From the NCBI RefSeq assembly GCF_003574215.1, contig NZ_AP018558.1, positions 964,001 through 1,028,000 on the forward strand: DNA of 64,000 bases, given 5' to 3'. Positions within the stretch are counted from its first letter, which is position 1. Every line of letters begins with the position of its first letter. The stretch comes from Hydrogenophilus thermoluteolus. Lineage in GTDB: Bacteria; Pseudomonadota; Gammaproteobacteria; Burkholderiales; Rhodocyclaceae. The position numbers were made by a program, and so were the translations under genes. The notes below the pieces were generated by a model, which worked only from the letters and a program-made list of their open reading frames with translations, was not told where the DNA came from and did no database searches. This document shows positions 51,920 through 59,939 of the stretch, piece after piece.

Positions 51920-51957
51920 TCACACCATCACATCACAACATGCACGAGGTGAAGTAT
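51915..51957. promoter_or_regulatory. Inverted repeat spanning early promoter -10 and Ner start
   Basis: ATACTTCAC at 51915-51923 and its exact complement GTGAAGTAT at 51949-51957 are separated by 25 bp. The left arm overlaps the -10, the right arm the ribosome site and ATG of the Ner-like gene. It is a candidate operator for the repressor or Ner. Confidence 0.55.
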
Positions 51958-52234
51958 GGCAGAAACGGTTCGGATTGATAAGGGGCGGGCTGCCCGCGCT
52001 CGAGCAGCACTGGAGCGGCTTGGTGTTGGCAAAACGACGCTTGCGCGGATGCTGGGGGTGCACCCCAGCATCGTAAATGAGGTGCTGCGCGGGCGGCTCA
52101 TTGGCGTGCGCGGCGACGCGCACAAGGTTGCCGTGGCGCTTGGGTTGAAAGATGGAGACATCTTGCCGCCCGGGGCTTCTTCTGATGAGGTCATCGCCAG
52201 GCTGCGGCAGGCGGCGAAGGGAAGCGACGCATGA
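51956..52234 (+). CDS. Ner/Cro-like DNA-binding protein
   Basis: A 92-residue protein with a helix-turn-helix: LGVGKTTLARMLGVHPSIVNEVLRGRLIGVRGDAHKVAVALGL. It is the first rightward gene after the repressor, the position of ner in Mu, whose product damps early transcription and repressor synthesis. The site GAGGTGAAGT lies before the ATG. The last codons overlap the next small gene by 4 bp. Confidence 0.75.
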   Translation: MAETVRIDKGRAARARAALERLGVGKTTLARMLGVHPSIVNEVLRGRLIGVRGDAHKVAVALGLKDGDILPPGASSDEVIARLRQAAKGSDA

Positions 52235-52383
52235 AACGCCGCATTTTGCGCTATCCGTGTGCGCGCCCCTGTGATATCGGCGGCCCTGCCCTGCCGCACA
52301 TCCAAGTGGCCGATGCCGACGATCCGGCTGGCGAAACGGCAATGATCCCCATCGGACTCGCTGCGGAGGCGCACGATGAGTGA
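52231..52383 (+). CDS. Small phage protein, 50 residues
   Basis: A short frame from an ATG at 52231, overlapping its neighbours at both ends (ATGA with the Ner-like gene, 8 bp with the transposase), which is how real small phage genes are packed. It has two cysteines near the N-terminus (CARPC) and is otherwise acidic. Not recognised. Confidence 0.5.
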   Translation: MKRRILRYPCARPCDIGGPALPHIQVADADDPAGETAMIPIGLAAEAHDE

Positions 52384-54781
52384 GCTTGTCGATTTGGCCA
52401 CCATCGCCGAGGCGGTTGAGGTCGATTACAGAACAGTGAGAGAGAAGTGGGCCACCTCCCCCGACTGGCCGCCACACTACGACCGGGCTGGACTGGGCGG
52501 CGCGAAGCGCTGGCGGGTGGCGGATCTGCCCACCGCATTCGTGCGGCGGGGCAGAAAGATCGATGTGCGCGCAGCGGTGGAGCGGCTTTTGGCTGTTCAG
52601 GCCGCGAAAAGCCTTGACAGGATCGCAAGCGCCCAGGCCGGGGGCGCGATCAAATACCCGGCCACATCCCAATTCGCCCCCGGCGGCGAGCTCATCCCGG
52701 CGGGGCGTTGCCCTCTCCCTGCCGACACCAGCCCGGCGGCCACCGGCGCGGGTGGGCTCACCGGCGGGGGTGGCGCTGGATGCGCCTTGGTATCACGGGA
52801 CGTGGGCTCGCGTCGCCGTGACGGCACCGGTGGCAGAGCAGGCGACGGCCTGCCGAGCGCTGGCAAAGGGCAGCTAACCCTGGGGGCCGGTTCGATTCCG
52901 GCCACCCCCGCCACCGATATGGACGACGCGATCCTCGTCGGCCAGCTGATGGGCGCGTCGCCGCGCGACGATGCCGAGGAGCGGCTGGCGCGGGCGCGGC
53001 TGATCATGGCGGCGATCCGGCCGCTCATCGATCTTCCGGAGCGTCACCGGGGGCGGCGGACGATGGCCGAGCAGATCGCGAAAGATCTGGGCTGCTCGTT
53101 CCAGCACGTCTATCGGCTGGTGGACAAGGCGCGCGAGGGCGGCGTGATGGCGCTCGCGCGCATGGGCGAGCGGCGCGACCGGGGGCAGGCGCGCACGCTG
53201 ATTTCCGGGCAGTGGCTTGAGTGGGCGCAGCGGGTGGCCGAGGCGTGGCCGCAGACGGATGTGGCGCAGCTTGCGGACAGGACGCGGCAGTTGGTGCGCG
53301 CGGCCTGGGTGGGCGGCGCGCCCAGTGCGTTGCAGTGCTGGCTCAAGGCCACGGCGGCGGTGGCGCGGGAGTTGATCGACGCTGGATGCCCATCGGATCT
53401 TGCCGCGTCGCTTCTTTCGGTGCGCTGCCCGCGGCGGTTCGTCGAGGCCGAAGGCAAGCATTTTCGGGTTGCAGGCCGGGCGCTGCGCGACGGCAAGGGG
53501 GTGTATGACCACCACATCACGCCGGTGCGTCGCACCGCGGCGGGGTTGAAGCCGGGCGACCTGGTGTGCGGGGATATCACCCCGCTCGATATCCCGGTGC
53601 TCAGAGACGATGGCAGCGTGGCCTATGCGCGGCTCATTTCCTGGCACGACGTGGCTACCAACTGGTTGTGGGTGGATATGGTGGTGCTGCCAAAGGGCCA
53701 GGGCATCCGCCGCGACGACGTGGCGGCTTCTTTTGTGCGCATGGCCGAGCAGGCGCCGTTTGGGATGCCGCGCTGTCTGTATTTGGATAACGGCTCGGAA
53801 TACAAATGGGACGAGATGCTCGTTGCCTGCAAGCACCTGGCGGACCTGACCGGTCAGCAGTTCGCGGCGGACGAAGCGGAGACGGCTCCCGCGGAACGGC
53901 GGGTGGTGCGCTCGATTCCGTTTCACCCGCGCGGCAAGCGCATCGAGGGGGCGTTCGGGCGGCTCTCCCACTGGCTGGCCTGGTGGTTTGGCTATGTGGG
54001 CGGCAACCGGATGACGAAGAAGGTGGCGACGCTCGGCAAGGGGGTGCAGCCATCGCCTGAGGCTGAGGTGCGCGCGTGGCTGGCGCGCACGCTGGCGGAC
54101 TACCACGTGACGCCGCAGCCACGCGCCGAGCACATGGGCGGGATGAGCCCGAAGGATCGGCTTACCTGGCACATGCAGGCCGGGTGGCAGCCATGGCGGG
54201 TGGATCGGCTGGTGCTGGCGCTGGCGTTTGCTGACCGGCACGTGCGCAAGGTGACGCGCGGCGCGGTGAGCGTGGATGGCGTGACCTACACCGCGGATTT
54301 CTTGATGCACGTCGATGGGCGGGTGACGGTTGCGGTGCCGCGGATTTTGTTGGGCAGCCCGGTGCGGTGCGTCTATGTGCTCGATGGCGTGCGGGTGCTG
54401 GGCGTTGCGGTCGAGGAACAGGCCTATGCGCTGCTCGATACCGCAGGCGCGAAGGAGGCGGCGCGGAGACGGCGGGTGTTCCGGATGCTGACGAGCGAGC
54501 GGGTGGCTGCCGTTGGTGGTCCGCTCGACGAGGCGAAGTTGGCAGGGACGCGGGCGGAACTGCTCGGTTTAGAGGCGACGCTGGACGCCGCGGATGCGGC
54601 AGCGCAGCAGGTGACGCTTTCGGAAGAGGGTCAGCGGCTGGTAGCAGGCTATCTGGCTGCCCAGGAGCGCGCCATTGCCGAGATCAACCGGCGGCGCGAA
54701 GTAGCGCTTTCGGCGGAAAAGCTCACCCGCTGGGCCGATGAGGACGAGGAAACGAAACAGGCCCGCGCCATGGGGTTATGA
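52376..54781 (+). CDS. Mu-type transposase A (DDE recombinase)
   Basis: An 801-residue MuA-like transposase/integrase. The N-terminus has a winged-helix region (VDYRTVREKWATSPDWPPHYDRAG...RRWRVADLP-like), followed by a variable linker, a Mu-type DNA-binding region with AEQIAKDLGCSFQHVYRLVDKA (about 225-250), then the catalytic core with Asp400 (VCGDITPLDIP), Asp471 (LYLDNGSEYK) and Glu524 (KRIEGAFGRL), and the mu-transposase C-terminal beta-barrel. It would cut and join phage ends during integration and replication. MuB-like ATPase follows. The DDE triad is intact. Confidence 0.93.
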   Translation: MSELVDLATIAEAVEVDYRTVREKWATSPDWPPHYDRAGLGGAKRWRVADLPTAFVRRGRKIDVRAAVERLLAVQAAKSLDRIASAQAGGAIKYPATSQFAPGGELIPAGRCPLPADTSPAATGAGGLTGGGGAGCALVSRDVGSRRRDGTGGRAGDGLPSAGKGQLTLGAGSIPATPATDMDDAILVGQLMGASPRDDAEERLARARLIMAAIRPLIDLPERHRGRRTMAEQIAKDLGCSFQHVYRLVDKAREGGVMALARMGERRDRGQARTLISGQWLEWAQRVAEAWPQTDVAQLADRTRQLVRAAWVGGAPSALQCWLKATAAVARELIDAGCPSDLAASLLSVRCPRRFVEAEGKHFRVAGRALRDGKGVYDHHITPVRRTAAGLKPGDLVCGDITPLDIPVLRDDGSVAYARLISWHDVATNWLWVDMVVLPKGQGIRRDDVAASFVRMAEQAPFGMPRCLYLDNGSEYKWDEMLVACKHLADLTGQQFAADEAETAPAERRVVRSIPFHPRGKRIEGAFGRLSHWLAWWFGYVGGNRMTKKVATLGKGVQPSPEAEVRAWLARTLADYHVTPQPRAEHMGGMSPKDRLTWHMQAGWQPWRVDRLVLALAFADRHVRKVTRGAVSVDGVTYTADFLMHVDGRVTVAVPRILLGSPVRCVYVLDGVRVLGVAVEEQAYALLDTAGAKEAARRRRVFRMLTSERVAAVGGPLDEAKLAGTRAELLGLEATLDAADAAAQQVTLSEEGQRLVAGYLAAQERAIAEINRRREVALSAEKLTRWADEDEETKQARAMGL

Positions 54782-54857
54782 CGCGGGCCACAAGGGCGCC
54801 CGGCGGCAAACCGGGCAGTGTGCCATTGAATGGTGGCAACTGAAAGGAGCGGCAATT

Positions 54858-55598
54858 ATGACACGAAAAGGCGAAATTCGTGAAATTCGTGAGACGAAAA
54901 CCGTAAAAGAGGCTCTGGCGCTTGCTGAACAGGTGCTCGATGCCGAGTGGCCGATCGGCGAGATTACGGGGCCGGCGGGTACGGGTAAGAGCGTTGCGGG
55001 CTGGGCGGTTGTCAACCGGCTCGGCGCGGTGCGCGTTGCGGCCTGGGACGGGATCACCCGCCACCAGATGCTGGTGGCGGTGGCACGCAGCTTGGGGATG
55101 GACGGCGCAGGGGTTGCCGAACGGCTGCTCACGCGTGGGCCTGGCGCCGAGCGGCGGCTGCTGGTGGTCGATGAGGCGAACAAGCTCAGCTGGCGGGTGC
55201 TGGAGACGCTGCGCTATCTGGCCGATGAGTGCGGCATTGCGGTGATCCTCATAGGCACCGAGCTCTATTCGCGCAAGTTTTCCGAGGCGAGGACGCGCCC
55301 GCTGCTGTTGCAGTTGGGTAGCCGCATCGGGGCGAAGCGCATCTCGACCCGGCATCTGGATCGCGCCGAGACGTATGCGCACGTGATCCGGCCTATCTTC
55401 GGTGAAATCGCGGACAAGGACCTGATCACGGCGTTTTGGACGGGCTGCCGCAAGGGGAATTTCCGCGAGGCGATGGAGCTTGCTGGCGAGTGCCGCCGGA
55501 TCATGGAGACCAACGCCTTGCAGACGCTCACGCCCGCGGTGTTGGAGGCGGCGGTGAGGTGGATGGCGAACCGCTATGCCGTTGATGCGGTTGCGTGA
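54858..55598 (+). CDS. MuB-like transposition target ATPase
   Basis: From the ATG at 54858 (AAAGGAGC) the protein has 246 residues. An AAA+ domain has Walker A GPAGTGKS (38-45), Walker B LLVVDEANKL and ILIGTELYSRKF. It corresponds to MuB/B3-type transposition proteins, which bind target DNA, stimulate the transposase and give target immunity. The N-terminal HTH of Mu MuB is reduced. The 76 bp after the transposase stop hold only the ribosome site. Confidence 0.88.
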   Translation: MTRKGEIREIRETKTVKEALALAEQVLDAEWPIGEITGPAGTGKSVAGWAVVNRLGAVRVAAWDGITRHQMLVAVARSLGMDGAGVAERLLTRGPGAERRLLVVDEANKLSWRVLETLRYLADECGIAVILIGTELYSRKFSEARTRPLLLQLGSRIGAKRISTRHLDRAETYAHVIRPIFGEIADKDLITAFWTGCRKGNFREAMELAGECRRIMETNALQTLTPAVLEAAVRWMANRYAVDAVA

Positions 55599-55622
55599 CG
55601 GTTCCGTTGAGGGAGCATTGCA

Positions 55623-55856
55623 GTGAGTCGGGATTATCTGGTTTCGCGCGCGGAGGCTGCGCGCATCCTGGGCGTGTCGGACGCCGCAGTGGGCCGTATC
55701 CGCGCAGGAAATTATCCGGACGGGGCGTTGACGGAGCGTTACCGGTTGCTGGTTGCGGTGTTGCAGCGGGCCGCAAGCAAAGTGGAGACCGAACAGATTT
55801 GCGCCTCTTGCCCCCGTGAGGAGTGCACGGGGTGCCGGATTGCGGAATTGGATTGA
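55623..55856 (+). CDS. Small HTH phage protein with cysteine motif
   Basis: A 77-residue protein from GTG 55623. The first half is a helix-turn-helix (SRAEAARILGVSDAAVGRIRAGNYP); the end has CASCPREECTGC, four cysteines able to bind a metal. It lies in the early operon after the MuB-like gene. Such proteins are seen in B3-like phages, but function is unknown; a DNA-binding regulator is the simplest idea. Confidence 0.6.
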   Translation: MSRDYLVSRAEAARILGVSDAAVGRIRAGNYPDGALTERYRLLVAVLQRAASKVETEQICASCPREECTGCRIAELD

Positions 55857-55911
55857 CGGAACGACGAGAGGGCTTACACCGCCTTGGCCGAGGCGGATTT
55901 GGGAGTCGATC

Positions 55912-56391
55912 ATGGTAGCAGTAGCGAAGAAAGTGAAGCAGGATGAGGTTGTGGTGAAAAAAACCGGGCAGCCAGCCGGTGAGAGAATCGTGCGCGACAC
56001 CGGCGAGGTCGTGCCGCTTTCGCCTGCCGAGATCCAGTTGGTGATGCAGGGTTGGGCGCTCAAAAAACAGATCGACGAGCTCGAAGCGCAGCTCAAGGAG
56101 ATCAGCGCAAAGCTCATCGAGGCGCACGGCGTGGGCGCGTCACTGGTGGTGCATGGGGTGTGCCGCGCCAGCATCACTGAGCGCGAGGCGGTAAAAATCC
56201 AGGACGCCGAGCGGCTCAAGAAGGTTTTGGGAGCGCGCTTTTCCGATTTGGTGCAGGTTGTTGTGACCTACAAGCCGGAACCCAGGCTCGTCGAAATGGC
56301 ATGCGACGGTGACGAGCCGTTGCAGCCAGCGATCAGAGCGTGCCTGACGGTGGGCAAAAGCGCCGCCGTTTCGTGGAGGGCGGAGAAATGA
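55912..56391 (+). CDS. Early phage protein of unknown function
   Basis: A 159-residue protein from the ATG at 55912. It has a lysine-rich start, a coiled-coil segment (LVMQGWALKKQIDELEAQLKEISAKLIEA, about 45-73) and a beta-rich C-terminus. It sits where Mu carries Gam, which protects linear DNA, and the coiled coil is compatible with that. The sequence itself does not look like Gam, so no function is assigned. The stop overlaps the next ATG. Confidence 0.6.
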   Translation: MVAVAKKVKQDEVVVKKTGQPAGERIVRDTGEVVPLSPAEIQLVMQGWALKKQIDELEAQLKEISAKLIEAHGVGASLVVHGVCRASITEREAVKIQDAERLKKVLGARFSDLVQVVVTYKPEPRLVEMACDGDEPLQPAIRACLTVGKSAAVSWRAEK

Positions 56392-56591
56392 CGGCGTCGG
56401 GCATCGTCGAGCGCATCGCGCAGGGTAAAACGACCGTGGGCGATGCGATGCTGGTGGCGTTCATCATTCGCGAGCGGGATCGGTTCGAGGCGGCGTTGCG
56501 GCAAATTGCCGCGCACGGTGACGACGGCGCGGCGATGTTGGCGTCCGTGGTGTTGGCCAGGGACGTCGTTCTGGGCCAGACCGCGGCGTGA
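56388..56591 (+). CDS. Small early phage protein, 67 residues
   Basis: A short, mostly helical protein that starts at an ATGA overlap with the preceding gene and whose stop overlaps an alternative upstream start of the GemA gene. Not recognised. Tight packing supports it as real. Confidence 0.5.
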   Translation: MTASGIVERIAQGKTTVGDAMLVAFIIRERDRFEAALRQIAAHGDDGAAMLASVVLARDVVLGQTAA

Positions 56592-56662
56592 CCCAGCCCA
56601 TGCCTGTCCGTTCGGGCGGGCATGCACGGGGTCATGTTCGGAAACGAGGAGAAGGAGCGACT

Positions 56663-57145
56663 ATGGGGATGAGTTTGAGCGCAGACCGCCGCCGGGCGCT
56701 GCTTGGCTTGGCGCACAAGGCGGCGATCGATCTCGGCATGGATGAGCAGACTCGGCGCATGGCCCAGGCGGCGTTTGCGGGGCATGAGAGTTTGCGGGAT
56801 TTTTCCGATGAGCAACTCGTGGCGTGGTGTTGGGAGTTGAAGCGCCGCGGCGCGGATATCGGCATCCCTGCCCCTGCGCCACTTGGCGGCTCTGGGTTTG
56901 GTCGTCCCACCCCAGCGCAGTGGGCGACGATCGAGCGGTTGGTGGCGTCGCTTGGCCTGTCCGATGATGGGTTTCGTTCGTTCGTCAAACGGACCACTGG
57001 TCTGGATTTGCCCCGGTTCATGACGCGCGCCGATGCGTCGAAGGTGATCACGGGCCTTGAGCGCTGGGCACGCAGTCGAGGCGTGGATACGCGCAGCAAA
57101 ACCAGGCAGGCGATCGAGGCGCTGATGGGAGACGGCGATGTCTGA
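56663..57145 (+). CDS. GemA-like regulatory protein (Mu gp16, DUF1018)
   Basis: From the ATG at 56663 (AAGGAGCGACT) the protein has 160 residues. It shows the DUF1018 pattern: RRALLGLAHKAAIDLGMDEQTRRM, SLRDFSDEQLVAWCWELKRRG, then TPAQWATIERLVASLGLSDDGFRSFVKRTTGLDLPRFMTRADASKVITGLE. In Mu, gp16/GemA modulates host gene expression and supercoiling. A reading from 56588 would add 25 residues without a ribosome site. Confidence 0.82.
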   Translation: MGMSLSADRRRALLGLAHKAAIDLGMDEQTRRMAQAAFAGHESLRDFSDEQLVAWCWELKRRGADIGIPAPAPLGGSGFGRPTPAQWATIERLVASLGLSDDGFRSFVKRTTGLDLPRFMTRADASKVITGLERWARSRGVDTRSKTRQAIEALMGDGDV

Positions 57146-57563
57146 CCAATCGCATGCACCTTTGTGGTTTGAGCGGCGTATCCGCCGGGGGCTTGCGGCG
57201 CTCATGACGTTGCGCATGGAGGGGCATCCGCCGGCCGACACAGTACAGGCTACTGCGCTGGTTTGGGTTCAGGCATTGTGGCCGGGCCGGGCGTGGGACG
57301 AGACGCTGGACGCGCAGCGCATTGGTGAGGCGTTCCGGTTGATCGCGCTCTACGAAACCCGTTGGCCTACGCCCGCGGTCTTTTTGCGTTATCTGCCGGC
57401 GCGTGCGCCGCAAAAGCGTTTGCCGGCTCCCCCTCTCACCGATGAGGAAAAGCAGCGGGCGCGTGAGGTTTTGGCTAAAATCCAGGAGATGCTGAAGGGT
57501 AAGCGGTTCGGTCCTTCTGTAAGGAGCAGCGATGGCGCTGGCAGACACGACGTTACTGACTGA
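57138..57563 (+). CDS. Phage protein of unknown function, pre-Mor
   Basis: A 141-residue helical protein (WFERRIRRGLAALMTLRMEGHPPADTVQATALVWVQALWP; RIGEAFRLIALYETRWPTPAVFLRYLP). It overlaps gemA by 8 bp and mor by 32 bp. Similar proteins occur between GemA and Mor genes in transposable phages. No motif identifies its role. Confidence 0.6.
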   Translation: MSDQSHAPLWFERRIRRGLAALMTLRMEGHPPADTVQATALVWVQALWPGRAWDETLDAQRIGEAFRLIALYETRWPTPAVFLRYLPARAPQKRLPAPPLTDEEKQRAREVLAKIQEMLKGKRFGPSVRSSDGAGRHDVTD

Positions 57564-57888
57564 GCTGATCGGCCACGAGGCGGTCGTTCTTTTGGTGCGT
57601 GCCGCTGGCGGGCTTTCGGTGTATGTGCCCAAAAGCCCGCCGTTTTCTGGGCCGCTTAGTGTCTTGCCGCCTGAAGCGCAGAAGCGGTTGGCGAGTTACG
57701 CCGGAGGGGATTTGTTGTATATTCCCAAATGCGATGGGGCGCTACGCGCGGCTCGCGACGCAGAGATCCGTGCCGCGTACGACGCCGGCGCGCGTGTCTC
57801 TGAGATCGCCCGTCGTTGGGGGCTTTCTGAGCGCTGGGTTTATGAGATTCTGGGGCGGCCAGAGGTGCGCCAGCCAGAACTCTTTTGA
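57532..57888 (+). CDS. mor: Mor-family middle transcription activator
   Basis: A 118-residue protein. The C-terminal HTH (AARDAEIRAAYDAGARVSEIARRWGLSERWVYEILGRP) is characteristic of the Mor/C family; the N-terminal half has the beta region GGLSVYVPKSPP. Mor dimers activate the middle promoter of Mu, which in turn leads to late gene expression. AAGGAGCAGCG precedes the ATG. It is followed by a 58-bp gap before the lysis genes, where its target promoter may lie. Confidence 0.85.
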   Translation: MALADTTLLTELIGHEAVVLLVRAAGGLSVYVPKSPPFSGPLSVLPPEAQKRLASYAGGDLLYIPKCDGALRAARDAEIRAAYDAGARVSEIARRWGLSERWVYEILGRPEVRQPELF

Positions 57889-57911
57889 TGCGATCCTGAA
57901 CTGATTCAAGC

Positions 57912-57940
57912 TGCCGCAAATCGGCAACTCTTTTCATACT
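57912..57940 (+). promoter_or_regulatory. Possible Mor-dependent promoter before the lysis genes
   Basis: A dyad, TGCCG-CAAAT-CGGCA (57912-57926), precedes a -10-like CATACT (57935-57940). Mor and C bind imperfect dyads at promoters lacking a good -35. Spacing is shorter than in Mu, so this is tentative. Confidence 0.3.
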
Positions 57941-57946
57941 CGCGGC

Positions 57947-58435
57947 ATGAAGCCGCGTCTTTTGCCTCTTTATCTTGTCGTTTCTGCTGCCGCAGTCGCT
58001 GGTATCGCCAGTTTCGAGGGGTACCGCTCGCGCGCGTACGATGACGGGGCGGGCGTTCAGACGGTCGGGTTCGGCACGACCCGCCGTGATGACGGCAGTC
58101 CGATCCGGGCAGGTGACACCATCACCCCGCAACGCGCCGTGGTGCGACTGGCTCAGGATGCCGACCGCATCGGGCGCGAGATCGCTTCCTGCATTGGAAG
58201 TGTGCCGCTCTATCAGCACGAGTTCGACGCGTTCGTGAGTCTGGCCTACAACATCGGCAGCACGGCGTTTTGCCGATCTACTCTGGTCAGGAAGCTCAAG
58301 GAGACCCCACCGGACTATGCCGGGGCTTGCCGCGAAATCCTGCGCTGGACGCGCGCAGGCGGCGTCGAACTGGCCGGGCTCAAGAGGCGCCGCGAGGCGG
58401 AATACCGGCAGTGCATCGGGGAGGAGACGCCGTGA
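57947..58435 (+). CDS. Phage lysozyme, signal-anchor-release endolysin (GH24)
   Basis: A 162-residue T4/P22-type lysozyme with catalytic Glu24, Asp33 and Thr39 in the E-8aa-D-5aa-T pattern (FEGYRSRAYDD...QTVG). The hydrophobic stretch LPLYLVVSAAAVAGIA at 7-22, rich in Ala and Gly, is typical of a SAR domain: the enzyme would be exported by Sec, tethered inactive, and released when the membrane is depolarised. It cleaves peptidoglycan at lysis. Rz/Rz1 lie 1 kb downstream, separated by a reverse-strand gene. Confidence 0.88.
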   Translation: MKPRLLPLYLVVSAAAVAGIASFEGYRSRAYDDGAGVQTVGFGTTRRDDGSPIRAGDTITPQRAVVRLAQDADRIGREIASCIGSVPLYQHEFDAFVSLAYNIGSTAFCRSTLVRKLKETPPDYAGACREILRWTRAGGVELAGLKRRREAEYRQCIGEETP

Positions 58436-58449
58436 GGCCGCAGCGTTGT

Positions 58450-59358
58450 TTATTGGCCGTACGGCAGCGGGATTTGCGGTTCGCCCATGCGGTGCTCCAG
58501 AACTTTGAGCACCGTGTAATCGGTGCGCAAGCCGCCCGATGCAGTATGCCAATGCTGCACGCGAGTTTTGGCGATCAGGATATCGCCTTTGGCGAAACGC
58601 TCCAGGTTGCGGTGCACTCGTTCGAGAAATTCTTGGTCGGCCATTGTCACGAACACCGTGGCCTGCCCGTCGTACATTCGCCACTTGTTGTCATCACGGA
58701 AGGAGAGCGAGACGATCGAGAATGGAATCAGGCGTGTTTCTTCCTGGATCAGCACGTCCTCGGCTTGCGGGGCGCGGAAAAAAGCCGCTTCCCGTCGTTC
58801 GATGACAACAAGCACAGTCTCGTCGCTGCCAAAGGCTACACGCTCGATCCCATCACGCTCGATTGGGTCGATCACGCGTTGCAAACTTTCGCGCACCTGG
58901 CGATTTTGCAGCAGCACGACTACGCGTTCTTCGACGTCCACAGCGTCGTCGTCTTCCGTAATGACGCGGCGACCGTTGGCGGTGGTCTCGACGCGCTTGA
59001 TACGCCGGTTCCTGAGCCAGCGCAACAGCCCGATCAGGCTAAGCGAGCCGCCACTGGTAACGCCGATGAGTTCAAGCACTGCTTTGGCGTTGGCTGCCGC
59101 GGTGGCGCCATCACCTGTGAGCCAATCGATGATCTGCTGCGTCAGTTGCTGCACTACGGAGAGATCGATGCCGAAACTCCCAGTGCGAAAGCTTGCCTTG
59201 ACCTCCACGCGCAGTGCGAAAGTGTCACCGAAGATGGCTCGCCCCGCTTCTTCGCACAGGTCGCCAAATGCCAGCAATGCCGGCGCAAGTTGGCGCACGT
59301 CCATCGTGTGGTTGGCGAGCGCGGGTCCGTCGTAGGTGATGCGCACATGCTCAGTCAT
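58450..59358 (-). CDS. Reverse-strand cargo (moron) gene in the lysis cassette, unknown function
   Basis: A 302-residue protein from the ATG at 59358, opposite in direction to all surrounding late genes and separated from them by 14 and 29 bp. It starts TEHVRITYDGPALANHTMDVRQLAPALLAFGDLCEEAGR and has a Gly/Leu-rich helical stretch near 110-125 (GGSLSLIGLLRWLRNRR) before a charged segment and a beta-rich C-terminal half. A reverse-strand -10-like TATGAT (59366-59371) with TTGGAT 19 bp upstream could be its own promoter. Free-standing proteins of this type occur in phages and islands, with no known role to me; host protection or exclusion is a guess. Confidence 0.65.
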   Translation of the reverse strand: MTEHVRITYDGPALANHTMDVRQLAPALLAFGDLCEEAGRAIFGDTFALRVEVKASFRTGSFGIDLSVVQQLTQQIIDWLTGDGATAAANAKAVLELIGVTSGGSLSLIGLLRWLRNRRIKRVETTANGRRVITEDDDAVDVEERVVVLLQNRQVRESLQRVIDPIERDGIERVAFGSDETVLVVIERREAAFFRAPQAEDVLIQEETRLIPFSIVSLSFRDDNKWRMYDGQATVFVTMADQEFLERVHRNLERFAKGDILIAKTRVQHWHTASGGLRTDYTVLKVLEHRMGEPQIPLPYGQ

Positions 59359-59387
59359 GCAAAGCATCATACCACGAAAGGAACGGC

Positions 59388-59939
59388 ATGATCCAAGGGT
59401 TCTCTGTCCTGGCGGCTGCGCTCGTCTGCGTGGGTGCTGGATTTGCAAGCGGTTATGCGTTCAAGGGGCGGCTCGATGAGGGAAGAATCGCCCGCGCCGA
59501 GGCCGCCGTCGTCCAGTGCCAGCGCGACCGTGAGGCCGATGCCAGACACGCTGCCGAGGAGGCGGCCCGCAGGCTCGCTGCCGCGCAAGAGGCCGAACGC
59601 GCCGCCGTGCACGCATTGCAGGCGACGAAAGCGCGTCTTGCCGCCACCGAAAAACGTCTCAAGGAGTCCCTCTATGCCCTGCCGACCGCTCAGTCTTGCG
59701 GCCTGTCTGGCGCTGCTCGCGGGCTGCTCAACGCCCGGATTGCCGCCAGCGACCTGCCCGCGGGTGCCGCCGAGTTTGATCGAGCCCATACCGAATCTGC
59801 CGCCGATTCCGGCAGCCGCGCAGGCGTGGACGAAGCCGCGCTCGGCGGATGGATTGCCGACGCCATCAGCGCCTACGACGCGTGCCGCGCCCGCATCGAC
59901 GCGATCCGAGCGTGGGACGAGGTGACCCATGGAAGGTGA
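59388..59939 (+). CDS. Rz-like i-spanin
   Basis: A 183-residue protein with an N-terminal membrane anchor (SVLAAALVCVGAGFASGYAF, about 4-23) and a long coiled coil rich in Ala, Arg and Glu (30-100), the architecture of inner-membrane spanins. It pairs with the outer-membrane lipoprotein Rz1 to fuse membranes in the last step of lysis. AAAGGAACGGC precedes the ATG. The rz1 gene is wholly nested inside it in the +1 frame. Confidence 0.78.
   Translation: MIQGFSVLAAALVCVGAGFASGYAFKGRLDEGRIARAEAAVVQCQRDREADARHAAEEAARRLAAAQEAERAAVHALQATKARLAATEKRLKESLYALPTAQSCGLSGAARGLLNARIAASDLPAGAAEFDRAHTESAADSGSRAGVDEAALGGWIADAISAYDACRARIDAIRAWDEVTHGR
59674..59925 (+). CDS. Rz1-like o-spanin lipoprotein nested in rz
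   Basis: Read in the +1 frame within the i-spanin gene, with its own AAGGAG 8 nt before the ATG. The 83-residue product has a lipoprotein signal with lipobox LLAGC, then a short proline-rich mature part (PPATCPRVPPSLIEPIPNLPPIP), as expected for Rz1. Nested Rz/Rz1 pairs are known from lambda-like phages; both lie here between the cargo gene and the gp25-like gene. Confidence 0.8.
   Translation: MPCRPLSLAACLALLAGCSTPGLPPATCPRVPPSLIEPIPNLPPIPAAAQAWTKPRSADGLPTPSAPTTRAAPASTRSERGTR

Noticed and set aside
52874..54310. A 478-residue reverse-strand frame opposite the transposase
   Set aside because: Composition is Arg/His/Pro-rich and lacks domains, while the forward frame carries an intact DDE triad.
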